From assembly GCA_003339415.1 (NCBI GenBank), contig PDHQ01000011.1, positions 1-64,000 on the forward strand: a DNA stretch of 64,000 bases. The letters run 5' to 3'. Source of the stretch: Ophiocordyceps camponoti-saundersi (nom. inval.). Taxonomy: Eukaryota; Ascomycota; Sordariomycetes; Hypocreales; Ophiocordycipitaceae. The notes beneath the pieces were generated by a model that saw only the letters and a list, made by a program, of their open reading frames with translations, was not told the DNA's origin and made no database searches. The position numbers and the translations under genes were made by a program. Positions 1 to 15,281 of the stretch are shown piece by piece (the stretch's first letter is position 1; the number at the start of each line of letters is the position of its first letter).

Positions 1-133
1 CAAGGTAAAGTGGCACTTCACATCAGCGATAGACGAAGAGAGACAGGGGGTGAAGAGAAAGAGACGACAGGGGGGGGGACGAGAGATGGGGGGGGGCAGA
101 TGGGACAAGCGGCGGAGCTGCGAGGAGGGAGAT

Positions 134-148
<15 letters not shown>
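1..148. repeat. Copy 1 of a dispersed ~148-bp repeat (copy 2 at 50190-50338)
   Basis: The first bases of the window match 50190 onward base for base. I saw one difference, a G run of nine here (88-96) against ten in the second copy. The match lasts until both copies enter a poly-G tract. Here the tract continues to 221; in copy 2 it is 15 G long and then gives way to unique sequence. Because the match begins at window base 1, the repeat may extend left of the window. It contains no credible gene. Confidence 0.9.
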
Positions 149-168
<20 letters not shown>

Positions 169-172
169 GGGT

Positions 173-221
<49 letters not shown>
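134..221. repeat. Poly-G tract, 88 bp, two T interruptions
   Basis: The tract has 34 G, then T (168), GGG, T (172), then 49 G, ending at 221. It separates the dispersed repeat from unrelated sequence and could be a true homopolymer or an assembly junction. Confidence 0.95.
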
Positions 222-3621
<3,400 letters not shown>

Positions 3622-3831
3622 TCAAGGGGGGAGGAGCCTGGATGCAAGCCCGTCTATATCTACTTGTAGGCCCCCAACGATGGGAATGTCTTTGGTCACA
3701 GCCTCCTGTTCCTCTGTATTCCAGCCCCATTCCCGTTCAGGCCGTCCTCGCTTCAACGTCGTCTTCCCGATAGTCCCTCGCTCATCGACGTACAATACAT
3801 AACCATTGCAGACAGTCTTCTTCCCCGGCAT
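3622..3831 (-). CDS. Small hypothetical ORF, 69 codons (uncertain)
   Basis: This is an uninterrupted frame from ATG 3831 to a stop at 3622, beginning MPGKKTVCNGYVLYVDERG. Its composition is protein-like, unlike the Pro/Gly/Ser artefacts around it: mixed charges, scattered hydrophobics and no repeats. No family is recognised. The base at -3 of the ATG is T, a weak start context. It would be transcribed divergently from the C2H2 regulator, about 260 bp away. It could equally be chance or part of that gene's 5' leader. Confidence 0.3.
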   Translation of the reverse strand: MPGKKTVCNGYVLYVDERGTIGKTTLKRGRPEREWGWNTEEQEAVTKDIPIVGGLQVDIDGLASRLLPP

Positions 3832-4094
3832 CTATCAGTTTCTCACCCCCCCAGCAGGTCAGCACGACAAAATTTGTCCAGTTACCTTCGTTGGACGATA
3901 GAAAACAAAATCAAACCAGCCTGGACTCCAGCCCCTTCCTCTCATCAGCAGCTCCAGGAACTAGTAGCGTCTCAACGTCGCCGACGCCGTCTCTCGTTTC
4001 CCCGTCACTCGCGCCGTTTGGGTGGCGCTATCGCCCGAGGCGCCACAGTTCCTGGTATAAGTCCAAGTGGAATGACAGGTTGAGCAACGTCTGA

Positions 4095-6960
4095 ATGCGC
4101 CGCACCATGACTGCCATTGGCGAGCAGCAACCTTTTCACGTGTTTGCGCACCAGCACGACCAATACCCTGAACCACCGCGCCACGCCTTCGCGTCACCGC
4201 CGCTGGCCATGGGCATGTGCGCCGAGGCGGCGGCCTTTGGCGGTCTCTCCCGCGGCCGCGACATGTACTCGACGACAGCGACGACGACGACGACGACGAC
4301 GACGACACCGGCCATGAGCGGCTTCGACCCGACCTCGCTGTATGGTGACGGCTACGTGCTCGGACGGGCCTCGCCGGGGTCGTACCGCGAAGACGGCGAC
4401 ATGCGACTGCCGTCCTCGGGCCTGTCTACGGCCTCGGCTCCCTCGGCCCCCTCGTCCGCCATGGGTTCGCCCCAATCCAACCACGGGCAATTGAGCGCGG
4501 CGGCCGAATGGACGACGCCTGGTGGCCTCGCCGTACAGCCGAGCATCGTCGGCAACGACTACATGGCTGGCGCCGAGTACTTTTCCGGTGCTGGCATCGA
4601 CGATCTAGGAGGCTTCGACTTTACGACCGTGGGCCACACGGCCAAGACGTTTGTCGGTATGTGGCGCCCTCTCTCCATCTCTCCTGGTGTGTGTGTGTGT
4701 TTTCCCCGTTTCTCTCTCTGTCTTTTACCCTTTTTCTCATGTCAGTCTCTGCTTTTTATTCTGGATCAAGACAGAGCGTTCGTCACATATCTCAAACAGG
4801 CCGTTTCTTCTTTTTCATCTTCCCTCCTTTTTGCTTTTTTACCCTTCTTTCTCGTTTGTTCTTCTTCTTCTGCTTCTTCTTTTCTGCCACGTCTCTTCCC
4901 CTTCTCTTTACCCCCCCCTCCTCTCCCCCTCCCCCCTCCCCCCTCATTCCTATAAACCTACTCAAGTGGGGGATCCGCCTCTCAGCTGGGGAGAGAGAAA
5001 GAGTCAGAGAGGAGAGAGAGGGAGAAAGAGAGAGATGCTGGCGACCGCTGCGCCGCGCTCCGCACCCGCCCCCACCAGGGCGCTTCCAGCAGGGGCCCTC
5101 CCCGGTGAGAACCTCTACAGGGGCCCTTCTCCTCCTCCGAGGGCGCGCCCTCTCACCCCTCACCAATCCCCGGTTTCTCCTCCTATTTTTTTGGGTTGTT
5201 TTCACTTGCTCGCCTAATGCCGGCTTGGGATGCACGAGACCAGTCAATTTTCCCTCTCTCTCTCTCTCCTCCATTCGTCACAATTTCTTTCTCTCTTCTC
5301 TTCTCTTTGCTTCTCTCCTTCTCCTTCGTCAATCTTGCGACTGCGCCTCTTTTCCTCTTTCCTCAACCACTTTTAAACTGCGCCTCCTCATTTCTCTCTC
5401 TCTCTCTCTCCCTCTCTAACTCTCTCTCTCTCTGTCTCTTCCCCTCCCCCGGCCTCAGCCCCCCCGGCCTCCTCCCCCCCTCTTTCCCCCCCCTCCCACC
5501 CCCGCGGGTCGCGCTTGCATCATCTTGGTCGCTGTCATTGCCTGCCCACTGACCCCTCCTCAGACCCGTCCTTGATTCACCCCGATATCGTTCGGCCTCC
5601 CATGGCCATCTCTCCGTACGACGGCCACTACCAGCCGGCGAACAACCCCTTTGCCCCCTCGTCCGTCTCCTCCTCTTCTCCGCAGCCCAATCTGCTCCGC
5701 ACCAACAGCTCCTCGCCTTACTTGCACGCCGGCGGCTCCTTCCAGCCGGCCTTCGCCGCCAGTCCCTATGGCGCCCCAATTGACGCCGCGGGCCGACGCC
5801 TTAGCATGGGCAACTTCGTCTCGCCCTCGTCCGCCGAGTACCACAGCGGTGACGAGGCCAAGGAGAAGCAGCGATGCACCTATCCGGACTGCGGCAAGGT
5901 CTTCAAGGACCTCAAGGCCCATATGCTTACCCACCAGAACGAGCGCCCGGAGAAGTGCCCCATCCACACGTGCGAATACCACGTCAAAGGCTTCGCCCGC
6001 AAGTACGACAAGAACCGCCATACCCTCACCCACTACAAGGGCACCATGGTATGCGGCTTCTGTCCCGGCTCCGGCTCCCCCGCCGAGAAGTCGTTCAACC
6101 GCGCCGACGTCTTCAAGAGGCACTTGACCGCCGTCCACGGCGTCGAGCAGACGCCCCCCAACAGTCGCAAGAAGACGCTCACCGGCGTCGCCATGGTGCC
6201 CGGAAAGAAGCTCACCGGCTATGCCCCCGATGCCACTGGTAAATGTAGCACGTGTTCCCAGACCTTTGCCAACGCCCAGGACTTTTACGAGCATCTCGAC
6301 GACTGTGTACTCCGCATTGTTCAGCAAGAGGATCCGGCCGAGGCCATCAATGCCCAGCGCCTTGCCGAGGTAGACAATGACAAGAGCGTTCACCAGACGC
6401 TCGAGAAGAACAATCTTCCATCGGCGACTCCGACGACGAATATGAATGACGACTACGACGAAGATGCCGACGATCTGGACATGGCTGACGAAGACGACGC
6501 CGATGATGCCTCTTCCAAGGCCAATTCGTCCCCCTCGTCGCGCAGGAGGATGAACCCGCCCAACGGCGTGGTCAAGTCGCGCGGCCTTACCCACTCTCGC
6601 GGCGGCGTGCCCCTGGCTAATAAGACGCGCGGACGCAAGAACCGCCGTGACTACCCTTCGTCCTGGGGCTTTGACAAGGGTCAGATGACGATGAAGAAGC
6701 GCATAATGGCCGTTTTTGACGGTTCTCGTCGTCTAGCCAAGGATGACATGATGCTGTCGACGGATCACGAGGTGCGCCTCAAGCTGTCGGACGGCAAGTC
6801 GTACGTCACAGATCTCGATGTTCAGACGCTTAAGCGGGCCGAGGGCTTCCACGGCGCCACCGATGAGGAGAAGGGACCGTGGTTGTCGGACGACCCCACC
6901 GAGGAGCAACTCAAGGAGATGAGAGAAATGCTCCAGACCGGTGTCGCTCCTCTTCACTGA
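4095..6960 (+). CDS. C2H2 zinc-finger transcription regulator
   Basis: Probable nuclear DNA-binding regulator of about 652 aa. Exons are 4095-4656 and 5564-6960; the 907-bp intron (GTATGT donor, CCTCAG acceptor) closes the frame. An in-frame TGA directly precedes ATG 4095; the second ATG (4107, ACCATGA) has better context. The N-terminal ~290 residues are Ser/Pro/Thr-rich and disordered, with an eight-Thr run. C2H2 fingers follow from about residue 292: CTYPDCGKVFKDLKAHMLTH, a second starting CPIHTCEYHVKGFARKYDKN, a third CGFCPG finger with a longer loop, and a C-terminal CSTCSQTF...HLDDC. An Asp/Glu tract and an Arg/Lys-rich segment come next. Similar multi-finger proteins occur across filamentous ascomycetes, but I cannot name the orthologue. 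The intron is pyrimidine-rich and may hide a further exon (around 5030-5103, followed by a GTGAGA). Confidence 0.85.
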
Positions 6961-7810
6961 GTGAGGTAAAATCCGGAGAGGGATAGGGGTATTTCGTCCC
7001 TCTGGGTTACAACACGAGAGCCTGGCCCTCCCGTGCTCTATCTTGGGAGGCGGGACATTTGCCAGGACGGTAGAAATGGGATATTTAGAGGGCAAGCATG
7101 GCGGGCGGCGTATTGGGACTGGACCGTTTATACGCCTCAAGGAACGGGCGAAGGGGGATGAATCATGGGAAGCTGAGGCACAGGCGCCTCTCCCCAATGC
7201 CGGGCGGTCCAGGGATTTTTCACATGTTCTTGTTTTTCATCTTCTTCTCCTTGTTCTTTTTCTCTCATCTTCATCTTGTGCTTCCTTTTCTATTTCCCCC
7301 TCTCCTTGTTTTCTTCACTTCTTTTTTCTTCACTTCTCTTCTCTTCTCTCTGGCATTCCGCGACGACTTCTTTTTCTGGATGGGACATGCCGTGCACGAC
7401 CCCCTCCCCCCTTTCTTCTCTACGTCGAACACCTAACAACAAATCAATCAACAAAAAGGAAGTGCATGTATTTGATACCCTGTGTTTTAAGGATTTCTTC
7501 TTCTTCTTCTTCTTCTTTTTCCCCCCTTTTTAACTTTTATTTTGGATGATGAATTTTTGTGCGTGTGTGTGTCTGTGTCTGTGTGTCTTATCTTGAAGGA
7601 GGGTTTATTTCCCTTATGGGGATTATCTTGGATGGGTTATTCGGGGGGGAGTGAGAGAGAAAAAGCTAGCGTTTATATTGAAATTTGGCTCTTCATTTCA
7701 TCATGTTGGACATGGGGATTGTGATGTATTGCAAATGCTGTTGTAGGCCTCCGTCTGTATCTCACGAAAAAATACTCCCATCGTATGTATGTACACACGC
7801 AGTCTCAAGA
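6961..7810. other. Convergent intergenic region
   Basis: These 850 bp lie between the stops of the C2H2 regulator (+) and the Vps3-like gene (-). The stretch is T/TTC-rich (7200-7530) with a GT tract at 7560-7590. It should contain both 3' UTRs; I see no gene. Confidence 0.7.
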
Positions 7811-10800
7811 TCAATTCGTCGCCTCAACGACGGGCCCTTTACCATCGACAGCCGCGACGACGGCATAGGTCACAGACAGGTTCTCAGCGCCGGAGAGGGC
7901 CCTAGCCATGTAGGACTCGTGCTTCTCCCTCACGAGCCTCTTGAGGGCGCCTACGAGGAAGCCGGCGACGAGGCGGACGGGCCAGTCGGGCGGGATGAGG
8001 GGCAGGACGTCGTCCGCGTCGAACCAGTGGCCGAAGTGGTCGAGGAGAGAGGCCGTCTGCTCCGCGCGGTCGCGGGCGTCGTCTATGGCGAGGAACTCGC
8101 GGAGGACGGTGGCGAAGAGCTGGCGGCGGTTGGGGGTGCTGCGCCGGTGCTGCTGCTGCTGATGCTGTTTCGCGGTCGGGGGCGGCGGGCAAGGGGACGA
8201 GACGTAGACGCTGGTGCCGCCTCGGAGGCAGTATGCCACGGCGGTGTCATAGTCGCCGAGGGTGTGGACGAGGAGGCGGAGGGCGTCGTGGTGGAGGTCT
8301 TGACGGCCTGCGAGCATGATCGTCTCCGGCACGAGGAGGTCGCCGTCGACGGAGGCGAGCCGGCTCCGGATCGAGGGGGCGTCTACGTCGTATGGTCCGC
8401 CGAGGAGCTGGAGGAGCCGGAGCCTGCTTTGCGACGTCGCGTCCGAGTCCGACGCGTTCTCCGCCAGGAAGTGCTGGTACGTCGGCTTCGGGGGCCGGAG
8501 GGCGCGGTAGGCGCTGTAGGCCGTCATGACCGCCTCCCTGCTCGCGGCCGACGACTGGAGCTCGCCGAGGATGAGGTCGACGTAGTAGCTGATGAGGTCG
8601 TTGACGTACGAGTCCTTGCCGAGGCCGAAGACGAGGTGCTCCAGGTAGTGCCTGACCGCGGCCGGGGCCTCGTCTCGGAGCAGGGCGACGACGGCGGCCG
8701 GCTCAAATTTCGGACCCTTGACGCGCTCCTCGGCGAAGACCTGGACGCCGAGGGCGGGGTTGCGGTTGGCCAGCCACACGCCGTACTCGCGCACCAGAGC
8801 CGGGCTGCTGACCTTTGCGAGATACTCGCGCACCCGCTGCTCTCCGTCGCGGAGCTCCTGTCCGTCGTCGCGCTGGCCCTCGATGATGCGCCTCCAGGTG
8901 GCGAGCACGTCGCCGACCATCTTGCGGCTTTGGTACAGCCTGCTGAGGATAAAGAGTCTCCGGTGCGACTCGAGCAGGTCGACGGCCCGGTCGAAGCACT
9001 CGACCCCCTTATCCACCACCTCGTTGAGCTCGGCTCGGACCGCGCCGCCTTTGCCGAGCCCCTTGGGCGAGTCCTGGTCCAGCTGAAGCAGGACGGTAAG
9101 CAGGGCCGCGTCCACCGTTCGGAAGACTTGTTTCTCGTCCGCGACGCTTCCGAAGCCCTTCATCTTCCTCCACGACCAGAGGAAGCGACGCAAAAGATGT
9201 AGCACCCTCGAGCCGAGGCCGCTCAGTCCAGCCTTGGCGATGCCCTCGAATGAACTGCCCCGAAGGAAGGCGTCCGCAACTTGTCTCACACCGCCGTAGA
9301 TCCATATGCCTCGTCGCCCTTCGATGATCTCGTTGCGCAAGCCGGGAACCAGAGCTAGGACGACTCTGGGGTCGAGCTTGCTTTCTATCAAGACTGCTTC
9401 CAGCATCTCGAGCTCAGAATCAGTCAGCGACTCGGTAGACGTCAACAGCCTGATGAGAAGCAAGAGGCCCGTCTTTTGCCGCAGATAGCAAAACGTGAGG
9501 AACTGAAGCTCCGTCTTGGCATCTCGACCGCGAATCACGTCAAGGACGGAAAACATGGCTCGCTTATCCAAGTCCTGTGCTTCGGCGAAGCCAGCTGAAC
9601 AGGCCATGTCCAGAGCCGCGTCTTGCCGAAGGAGTAGCGGATTCCTGACTGCCCACCAGATGCGATCGCCTGCCCATACTGCCAATCTCACTTCTGTCTT
9701 GGCAAGCCGTGCGACAAACTCCTCTTCTTCTCTGACCCGCGTGGCTTCCCAACCGTCCGGGACTGTGTCATCGTCTTGAGAGTCGTCCCTCTCAAAGAGC
9801 TCCCGTTCCTTGGACAGTCGCTCGATAGACGAGGCCGTCCGTGAATCCGAGCTTCGCACCGACGGCGTCGACGCTTCTATCGGGCCGGGAAAGGCAGAGA
9901 AACGTCGGTTACATAGCTTCGCTACGATGGCCTCGAACTGAATCTCCCCCCGGCCCGACAGCGCGCCGATTCCGTAAACGCCATCACCTCCGGAAACCTC
10001 AGCTGTTAGCCAATGTTTCTCGGGATTGCTCTCGTTGCCGCCACCCCAGCGTTGGATTTCGAGGCCATGTTGCAGCTGATCTTCGGACTTTTTGGTCATC
10101 GAAGCCAACACATAACCATCACCGTCCTCCGGCAACGACGACGGCATGTCCGCTTGCGAGCCGTCCACGGCAATTTGCACCGGATACTGCTCGAAACCGA
10201 TCGTTGCGCGCGTGGCATCGCCGTCGAGATTAACAAACATGCCTATCCCCGGCTCCGAAGGGCTGGTGCCTATGACGACGAGAAACTCGTCTGCAGTCAA
10301 TGACGCAATAAGAGGTTTTAGCCTCACAGCTTTCTGGCTTGCTTCTTGCTCCACGGCCGGGCCGGAGGTGGGAACCTCGGGAGCAGGAGAAGCCGGTAGT
10401 GGCTTGTCGGCCGACGGAGCCGCTGGACCTCCTAACTCGGAGGGCGTTGCTGGTGGCGGCTGTGGGCTCGACGGAGGATTAGAAGCCGGGGGTTGGCTCA
10501 AGGTCGAGCCCTCCGACTCGGACCGCCGAGGCTCTTGACGGCGAATGTTGCCGAGAATGGAGCCGCCTAAGCTCGCGCTACGATTGTGACTTTGGGCGGC
10601 AGACTGAGGCCGATTCTCGGCGGAAGAGGCGCTGCGTATGATGCCGCCTGCCGGGTCGGAAGCAATGCTCTGGGCTTGTCCGACTTCCCCGGGGAGCGGG
10701 GGCTCGTCCAGGGATGAGATACTCATCAGCGGTATCTTCAGCTGTCTCTCGATGTCGAGAAGTGCGTACGACTTGGAGTCGGCCACACATGCTATCGAGT

Positions 10801-11515
10801 CCCGGCGGACAGACAAGGTGCTGCCCGCGTAATCGATATTCTAAGAGCAGGTCAGGCCAACTTCACGGTATCGTATGTGCAGAGCACCAACCTTGAAGGC
10901 TCTTGCGTTCTCTCCAACGCGGACGACCTGAATCCGTCGCTTGAGCGAGAGCAGAATGGTGACGTCGGCACCACGAGGCGCCGTCTTATTCAAGTCGACC
11001 CCGCCTATCCAATTGCAATTTTTGACTTGGCCAGTACCAGACACCGGACTCAATTCCGGCAAAGAGTAAAAGGTTACGGTCCAGTTGCACAGGACGCAAG
11101 CCTTGCCTACACTAGGTAGGAGGAGGATCTTCTGTACGCCGGGCCGAGAGTTTTCAGAGGTTCCGGAAGAGTCGGAGAAGGCGGGGGAGAGTCTCGAGGC
11201 GAGTATAAATATGGGCGTCCGGGACTTATCGGCGGGATCTGGCGGTATTTGAACGAAGTGAAGCAATTCAGAGGCTGATGTGCCGACGTAAAGATTGACG
11301 CCTAATGGTTGCATATCCAGGGTTAGCTACTTAGACAACGCCAGCCAAGAAATTGAAGCCCTACCGAGATACTCTATGCAGTTTATATCGACGTGTCCTT
11401 GCGAACCGTCGGCCGATAGGGGCACGTCGTCCAGCAACGGCCGGAGCACGTACGGACCATCTTCCCGCCATGTGCGGGCCGCGCGTCGAGAGAAAGACGC
11501 CCGAGACGTAGACAT
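7811..11515 (-). CDS. VPS3: Vps3-like CORVET tethering-complex subunit
   Basis: Predicted endosomal tether subunit acting with Rab5-type GTPases in vacuolar sorting, about 1196 aa. Exons are 11515-11365, 11301-10892 and 10840-7811; introns of 63 and 51 bp close the phases exactly. The N-terminus (residues ~1-190) starts a citron-homology (CNH) beta-propeller (CIEYLG, then NLYVGTSASELLHFVQIPP). The propeller resumes (PLIASLTADEFLVVIGTSPS) after a Ser/Pro/Ala-rich disordered insert of about 120 residues. The C-terminal two-thirds is helical-repeat sequence typical of the Vps39/TGFBRAP1/Vps3 family. Vps3 is preferred over Vps39/Vam6 from overall resemblance, but the two are paralogous, so subunit identity is an inference. 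The start ATCATGTCT has good context. It is divergent from the CASP gene. Confidence 0.8.
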
Positions 11516-12002
11516 GATGAGCCACGGATCGGCATCGTTGGAGTGAAGCCGGATGCTTCTCGTTGCTGGCAGAGGAATGAAGCTTAATTGCCTGGTATGA
11601 ATGAAGCTACGGTTCGTGATCCAGGCAGTGTCTATGTACAGTCAGCAGACAGACCTGAAATGATGGCTATAGCGATATCTCTTTATCGCGAAGAGATTCG
11701 CGACCTACAGCCTCTACAGGTATTAAAAGCTACCAGGAGTGAGGAAGTCAAAGGCGCAACAGGAGCCATGCAGATATGTCAAGCGCTTATTCGTGAATAA
11801 TTGCTGATTCTGCCTGAAGCACTCTTCAGACTTCATCAGGAACAACTGACAGACGATGCTCAAAGGATATCACGTGATGCCTTTCAAGACTTCAGACCTC
11901 GGCAGCTTACATAAGATGACCACGTCACCCGAGGCTGAAGCCATCTCGTCCCCAATCCTCACTTATAGACCAACTGCGACTTCGAAATAGACAACGAGGA
12001 CG
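11516..12002. promoter_or_regulatory. Divergent promoter between Vps3-like and CASP genes
   Basis: These 487 bp separate the two start codons and must hold both core promoters. The sequence is non-repetitive. It includes a CACGTG-related TCACGTGA at 11871-11878, an E-box type site known to bind bHLH factors such as Cbf1. No specific regulation can be inferred. Confidence 0.5.
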
Positions 12003-14278
12003 ATGGCCGACACCGCCCAGGGGCCTACGCCTGTCGCGGATACAGGAATGGGTCCCAAACCGGTCGAAGAGGGAAACAAGTTTCAACATGCCATCTCGGC
12101 ATGGCGAAGTACGCTCTCGAAGAACCAGCGCGTTCATCTGCTAATGCGGAAGAGCAGACGTCGACCTCACGAATTTGACGGCAAACCTCGACAACACGGC
12201 GTCCGAGATTGTGACTTATCAAAGAGACTCAACCGTACAGCGCAAGGATCTAGCTCAGAAGACCAAGGAGTTCAAGAAGCTGGACGATGCCTCCAAACTG
12301 GTGGAGATCAAGGGTCTTCTCAAAGGTAATTTGCCTTTGTCTTCTCTCGGCAGGAGTCAAAAGTGAAAGGCAGCTCGAGCTAACTCAACCTTCAGCCTAC
12401 CAAACATTTATCGATCTCCTGACCACCCACTCGAAATCTGTCAACTCTGCCTTCCTTCAAGCTTATACCTCGATATCCGAAGCGCCCGATCCATACCCAC
12501 TCCTCGAGGCATCCGTCGATTCCATGCTCGTGACGGAAGAGACGTTACCGAGGATAACCGAGGAGAACCAGCGGCTCCAAGAGAATGTGGCGCGGCTAAC
12601 ATCTCAGCTGGGAGAAGCTGAATCCAAGCTTCAGGTCGAGCGGGCCGCGCGTAAGGAGTCGGAAGACACGCTCGAGGCGAGGGTCAAGGGGGTTGAGTCG
12701 TCTTGGTCTGCCGTCTTGGACGAGAAAAAGGACAATTGGGAAGCTCGCGAGAGGAGCTTGGAGGAGAAGCTGGAAAACCAGGAGCGCTTGCTCAACGAGA
12801 TGCGAGCGAGCTATGAGGTCGGCCAGCGGCTGGGCCTCAGTGGTGACAACCCTGACGCACCGCGCAGCACAACCTCAAGCGCCGAGTTAGAGATGCTTCA
12901 CTCGGAGCTGGAGCGCGCCAGCTCCAGGTTGGCCGAGGTAGAAGCACGGAACGAACAAATGAGACTGGAACTGGCTCACGCCAAGTGTTCTCTGTCTTCC
13001 CAGCCTCAGAAGTCGCTGGAGGACGATCCCGACTACATGCGCGTGCGAACCGAGAACTCGTCCCTGATTCGCAAGCTCGAGACTGCCCGGATGGACAAGG
13101 AGAACATCAAGCGGGAGTTTGACACGCGCTTGCACTCGCTGGAGCGTGAGACAGCATCGTTGAAGGAGGAGAGAACGTCGCTCAAGTCTAAGATCCAGAA
13201 ATGGAGTGACTACGACGACATCAAGCAGGAGCTGGAAGTCCTCAAGAGCATCGAATTCTCGACGGGAGACGATGACGAAGTGCGCGACAAGGCGGAAAAG
13301 GGCGCGGAAGCGAGCGACACGCTGGAAAAGCTCCTACTGTCGCGAAACAAGAAGCTCAGCGAAGAGCTCACGATCCTCCGCGTCTCCCATCAAGACCTCA
13401 ACAGCAGGTTGGCGAGTATCCAAGAAGAGTTGAATGGAACCAAGAAAGAACTTGAAGAGGCTCGGAATCTCAACGACAAGCTGGAGAGCGACCTGGCCAA
13501 CATGCAGGCCGAGGGGGCCAGCGCATTCCCTTCGGGGGCGTCTGTGGCCGGGACTTACGTGACTCGGGCGCCGACGCGTAAGGGCAGGATCTCGCCCACG
13601 TCATCCATCATCAGCGGCATGGATCCGCGCATGTCGCAGGAGCCGATGGGGGGCGGTTCCGGCATCTTGCCGATGGTGACGGCGCAGCGAGACCGATTCA
13701 AGAAGAAGAACGCGCAACTGGAGCAGGATTTGGGCGAGGCACACAAGACGGTGCGGCAGCTGCGTCAGGAGGTGGCGGCATTACAGAAGGACAACCTGAA
13801 TCTGTATGAGAAGACGCGTTACGTGTCGACGTACAACCGAGGGGGGGCCACGGCTTCGGCGTACGCGGCGAACCCGAACCCATCGACGATTTCGATGGGC
13901 AACCCCAACCTGGATCGATACCGCAAGGCGTACGAGTCCAATCTGTCACCGTTTGCAGCTTTCAGGGGCCGGGAATCGGCGAGGGCTTACCGGCGAATGA
14001 GCTTCCCCGAAAGGGTGGTGTACTCGATCACCAGGATGGTTCTGGCGTCGCGGGCGAGCAGGAACCTGTTTGCGGCCTACTGCGTCGCGTTACACGTCGT
14101 CGTCTTCTTCTCGCTCTACTGGCTTGGGAGCACGGATGTGGAGAAGCATGGCAGCAACTTTGGGTCGGCGGCGGCGGCAGCGGCAGCGGCAGCAGGAGGA
14201 GGAGGCCAGGGCGGTCCTCTGGCCGGGGGCAGCACAGATCATGGGCAATGGCAGGAAGACGGCTTTGACGGACGCTGA
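12003..14278 (+). CDS. CASP/Coy1-family Golgi golgin
   Basis: Type IV (tail-anchored) Golgi membrane coiled-coil protein related to mammalian CASP and yeast Coy1, which work in intra-Golgi vesicle tethering. Exons are 12003-12108, 12158-12325 and 12396-14278; introns are 49 and 70 bp; 718 aa. The first junction restores AWRNVDLTNL, typical of the family N-terminus, followed by TVQRKDLAQKTKEFKKLDDA. Residues ~100-520 are almost continuous heptad coiled coil. The conserved C-terminal block NLDRYRKAYESNLSPFAAFR precedes one transmembrane helix near residues 648-668 (LFAAYCVALHVVVFFSLYWL). A Gly/Ala-rich lumenal tail containing poly-Ala follows. The start context (ACGATGGCC) is favourable. Confidence 0.93.
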
Positions 14279-14570
14279 CGAGCTTCGTTCGTTTGGACTA
14301 GACGATTGTGTGTTGTCGACAACTGGGGAGGAGGAGGGATGAATGAGCAAGGGGGATTTCTTCCACCGAGAGTCCCTCCGAACCACGCGGCATGCCAAAG
14401 ATGGACGCATCATGCGAAGCAGGCTGGAAATTGCGTGTGTACTATACGGATACAAACAACAGTAAGCGCCACATGGTTCGTCCATCTCTCGTCAGAAGCT
14501 TGCTACCTATTTATAGATGTTTGTGAGTTGAGAAAGGATGAGAATGAATACAGGGCCTAATGCACGTCAT

Positions 14571-14605
<35 letters not shown>

Positions 14606-15281
14606 GAACGGCAATCTCGTTGTTGGCGGCAGCTTAGATGATGACGCACAGCCGAGAAGCAGGCCAGAAGCACTCCAGCCTAATCTCTACGGCTAGGCTA
14701 TTAATATATGCTGTGCTCCCTGACGGGGTTCCTTTGTCCGTCCGTCAGCGCCTAAGCAGCTTGGGACGCCAACCAGTCACGGCCAGCCAGCCGAACCCCC
14801 CCCCCCCCCCCCCCCCCCTGGTCAGGCAACGATTTGCTCCCGGCGGCTCGGCGGCTACTTGCTGATGGAGGATTGGCTGAGAAGAGGTAACTGCTAAGCG
14901 CGATGGCGCCGGGGACACACGGCATTTATATTACCTTGCCATTTTTCCCCCGCCACCTTGTGAGAGGGAGAGAGAGAGAGAGAGAGGTTGGGAGAAGAGA
15001 TTGTCGGTTTTCCTTTCCTTTTCTACTATCTGTTCGCTTTCTTTTCTTCTCGTTCGTTTCTGTGAAGTTGTCTCTGTCTCTGTCTCTCTATCTTTTCGTC
15101 AGGGTCTCTTCGGTTGTTTGTCCGCTTCGTCTGCAGTTTCTTCTATCGAGGAACCAACCAACCAATCAACCGACAGCCAACCAATAATCTCCCGTCAACC
15201 ATCTATTGAGAACCTTGACACTGCGGGACAGAAAAGAAGAGTGAAACAACACAAGAGCGGCCCCTTTTCAACAATCTCACG
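14279..15281. other. Intergenic region with (GA)n and poly-C tracts
   Basis: The region holds the 3' flank of the CASP gene and the promoter of the DUF3455 gene. It contains (GA)n at 14574-14602, 23 C at 14796-14818, another (GA)n near 14967-14986, and a CT-rich stretch with CAACCAACCAATCAACC just before the next start, typical of fungal 5' leaders. No gene is seen. Confidence 0.7.
14796..14818. repeat. Poly-C run, 23 bp
   Basis: An uninterrupted C run in the promoter side of the DUF3455 gene, one of about a dozen G/C mononucleotide runs of 13 bp or more in the window. Confidence 0.95.

Noticed and set aside
4657..4955. Read-through extension of C2H2 exon 1
   Set aside because: It reads into Phe/Ser/Leu low complexity after a strong GTATGT donor, and the downstream exon closes the frame.
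5560..6594. 344-codon minus ORF
   Set aside because: Antisense shadow of the C2H2 regulator exon 2; no family resemblance.
7685..9202. 505-codon + strand ORF
   Set aside because: It is the antisense shadow of the Vps3-like gene; composition (Val/Glu/Arg-rich) follows the GC-rich minus-strand codons.
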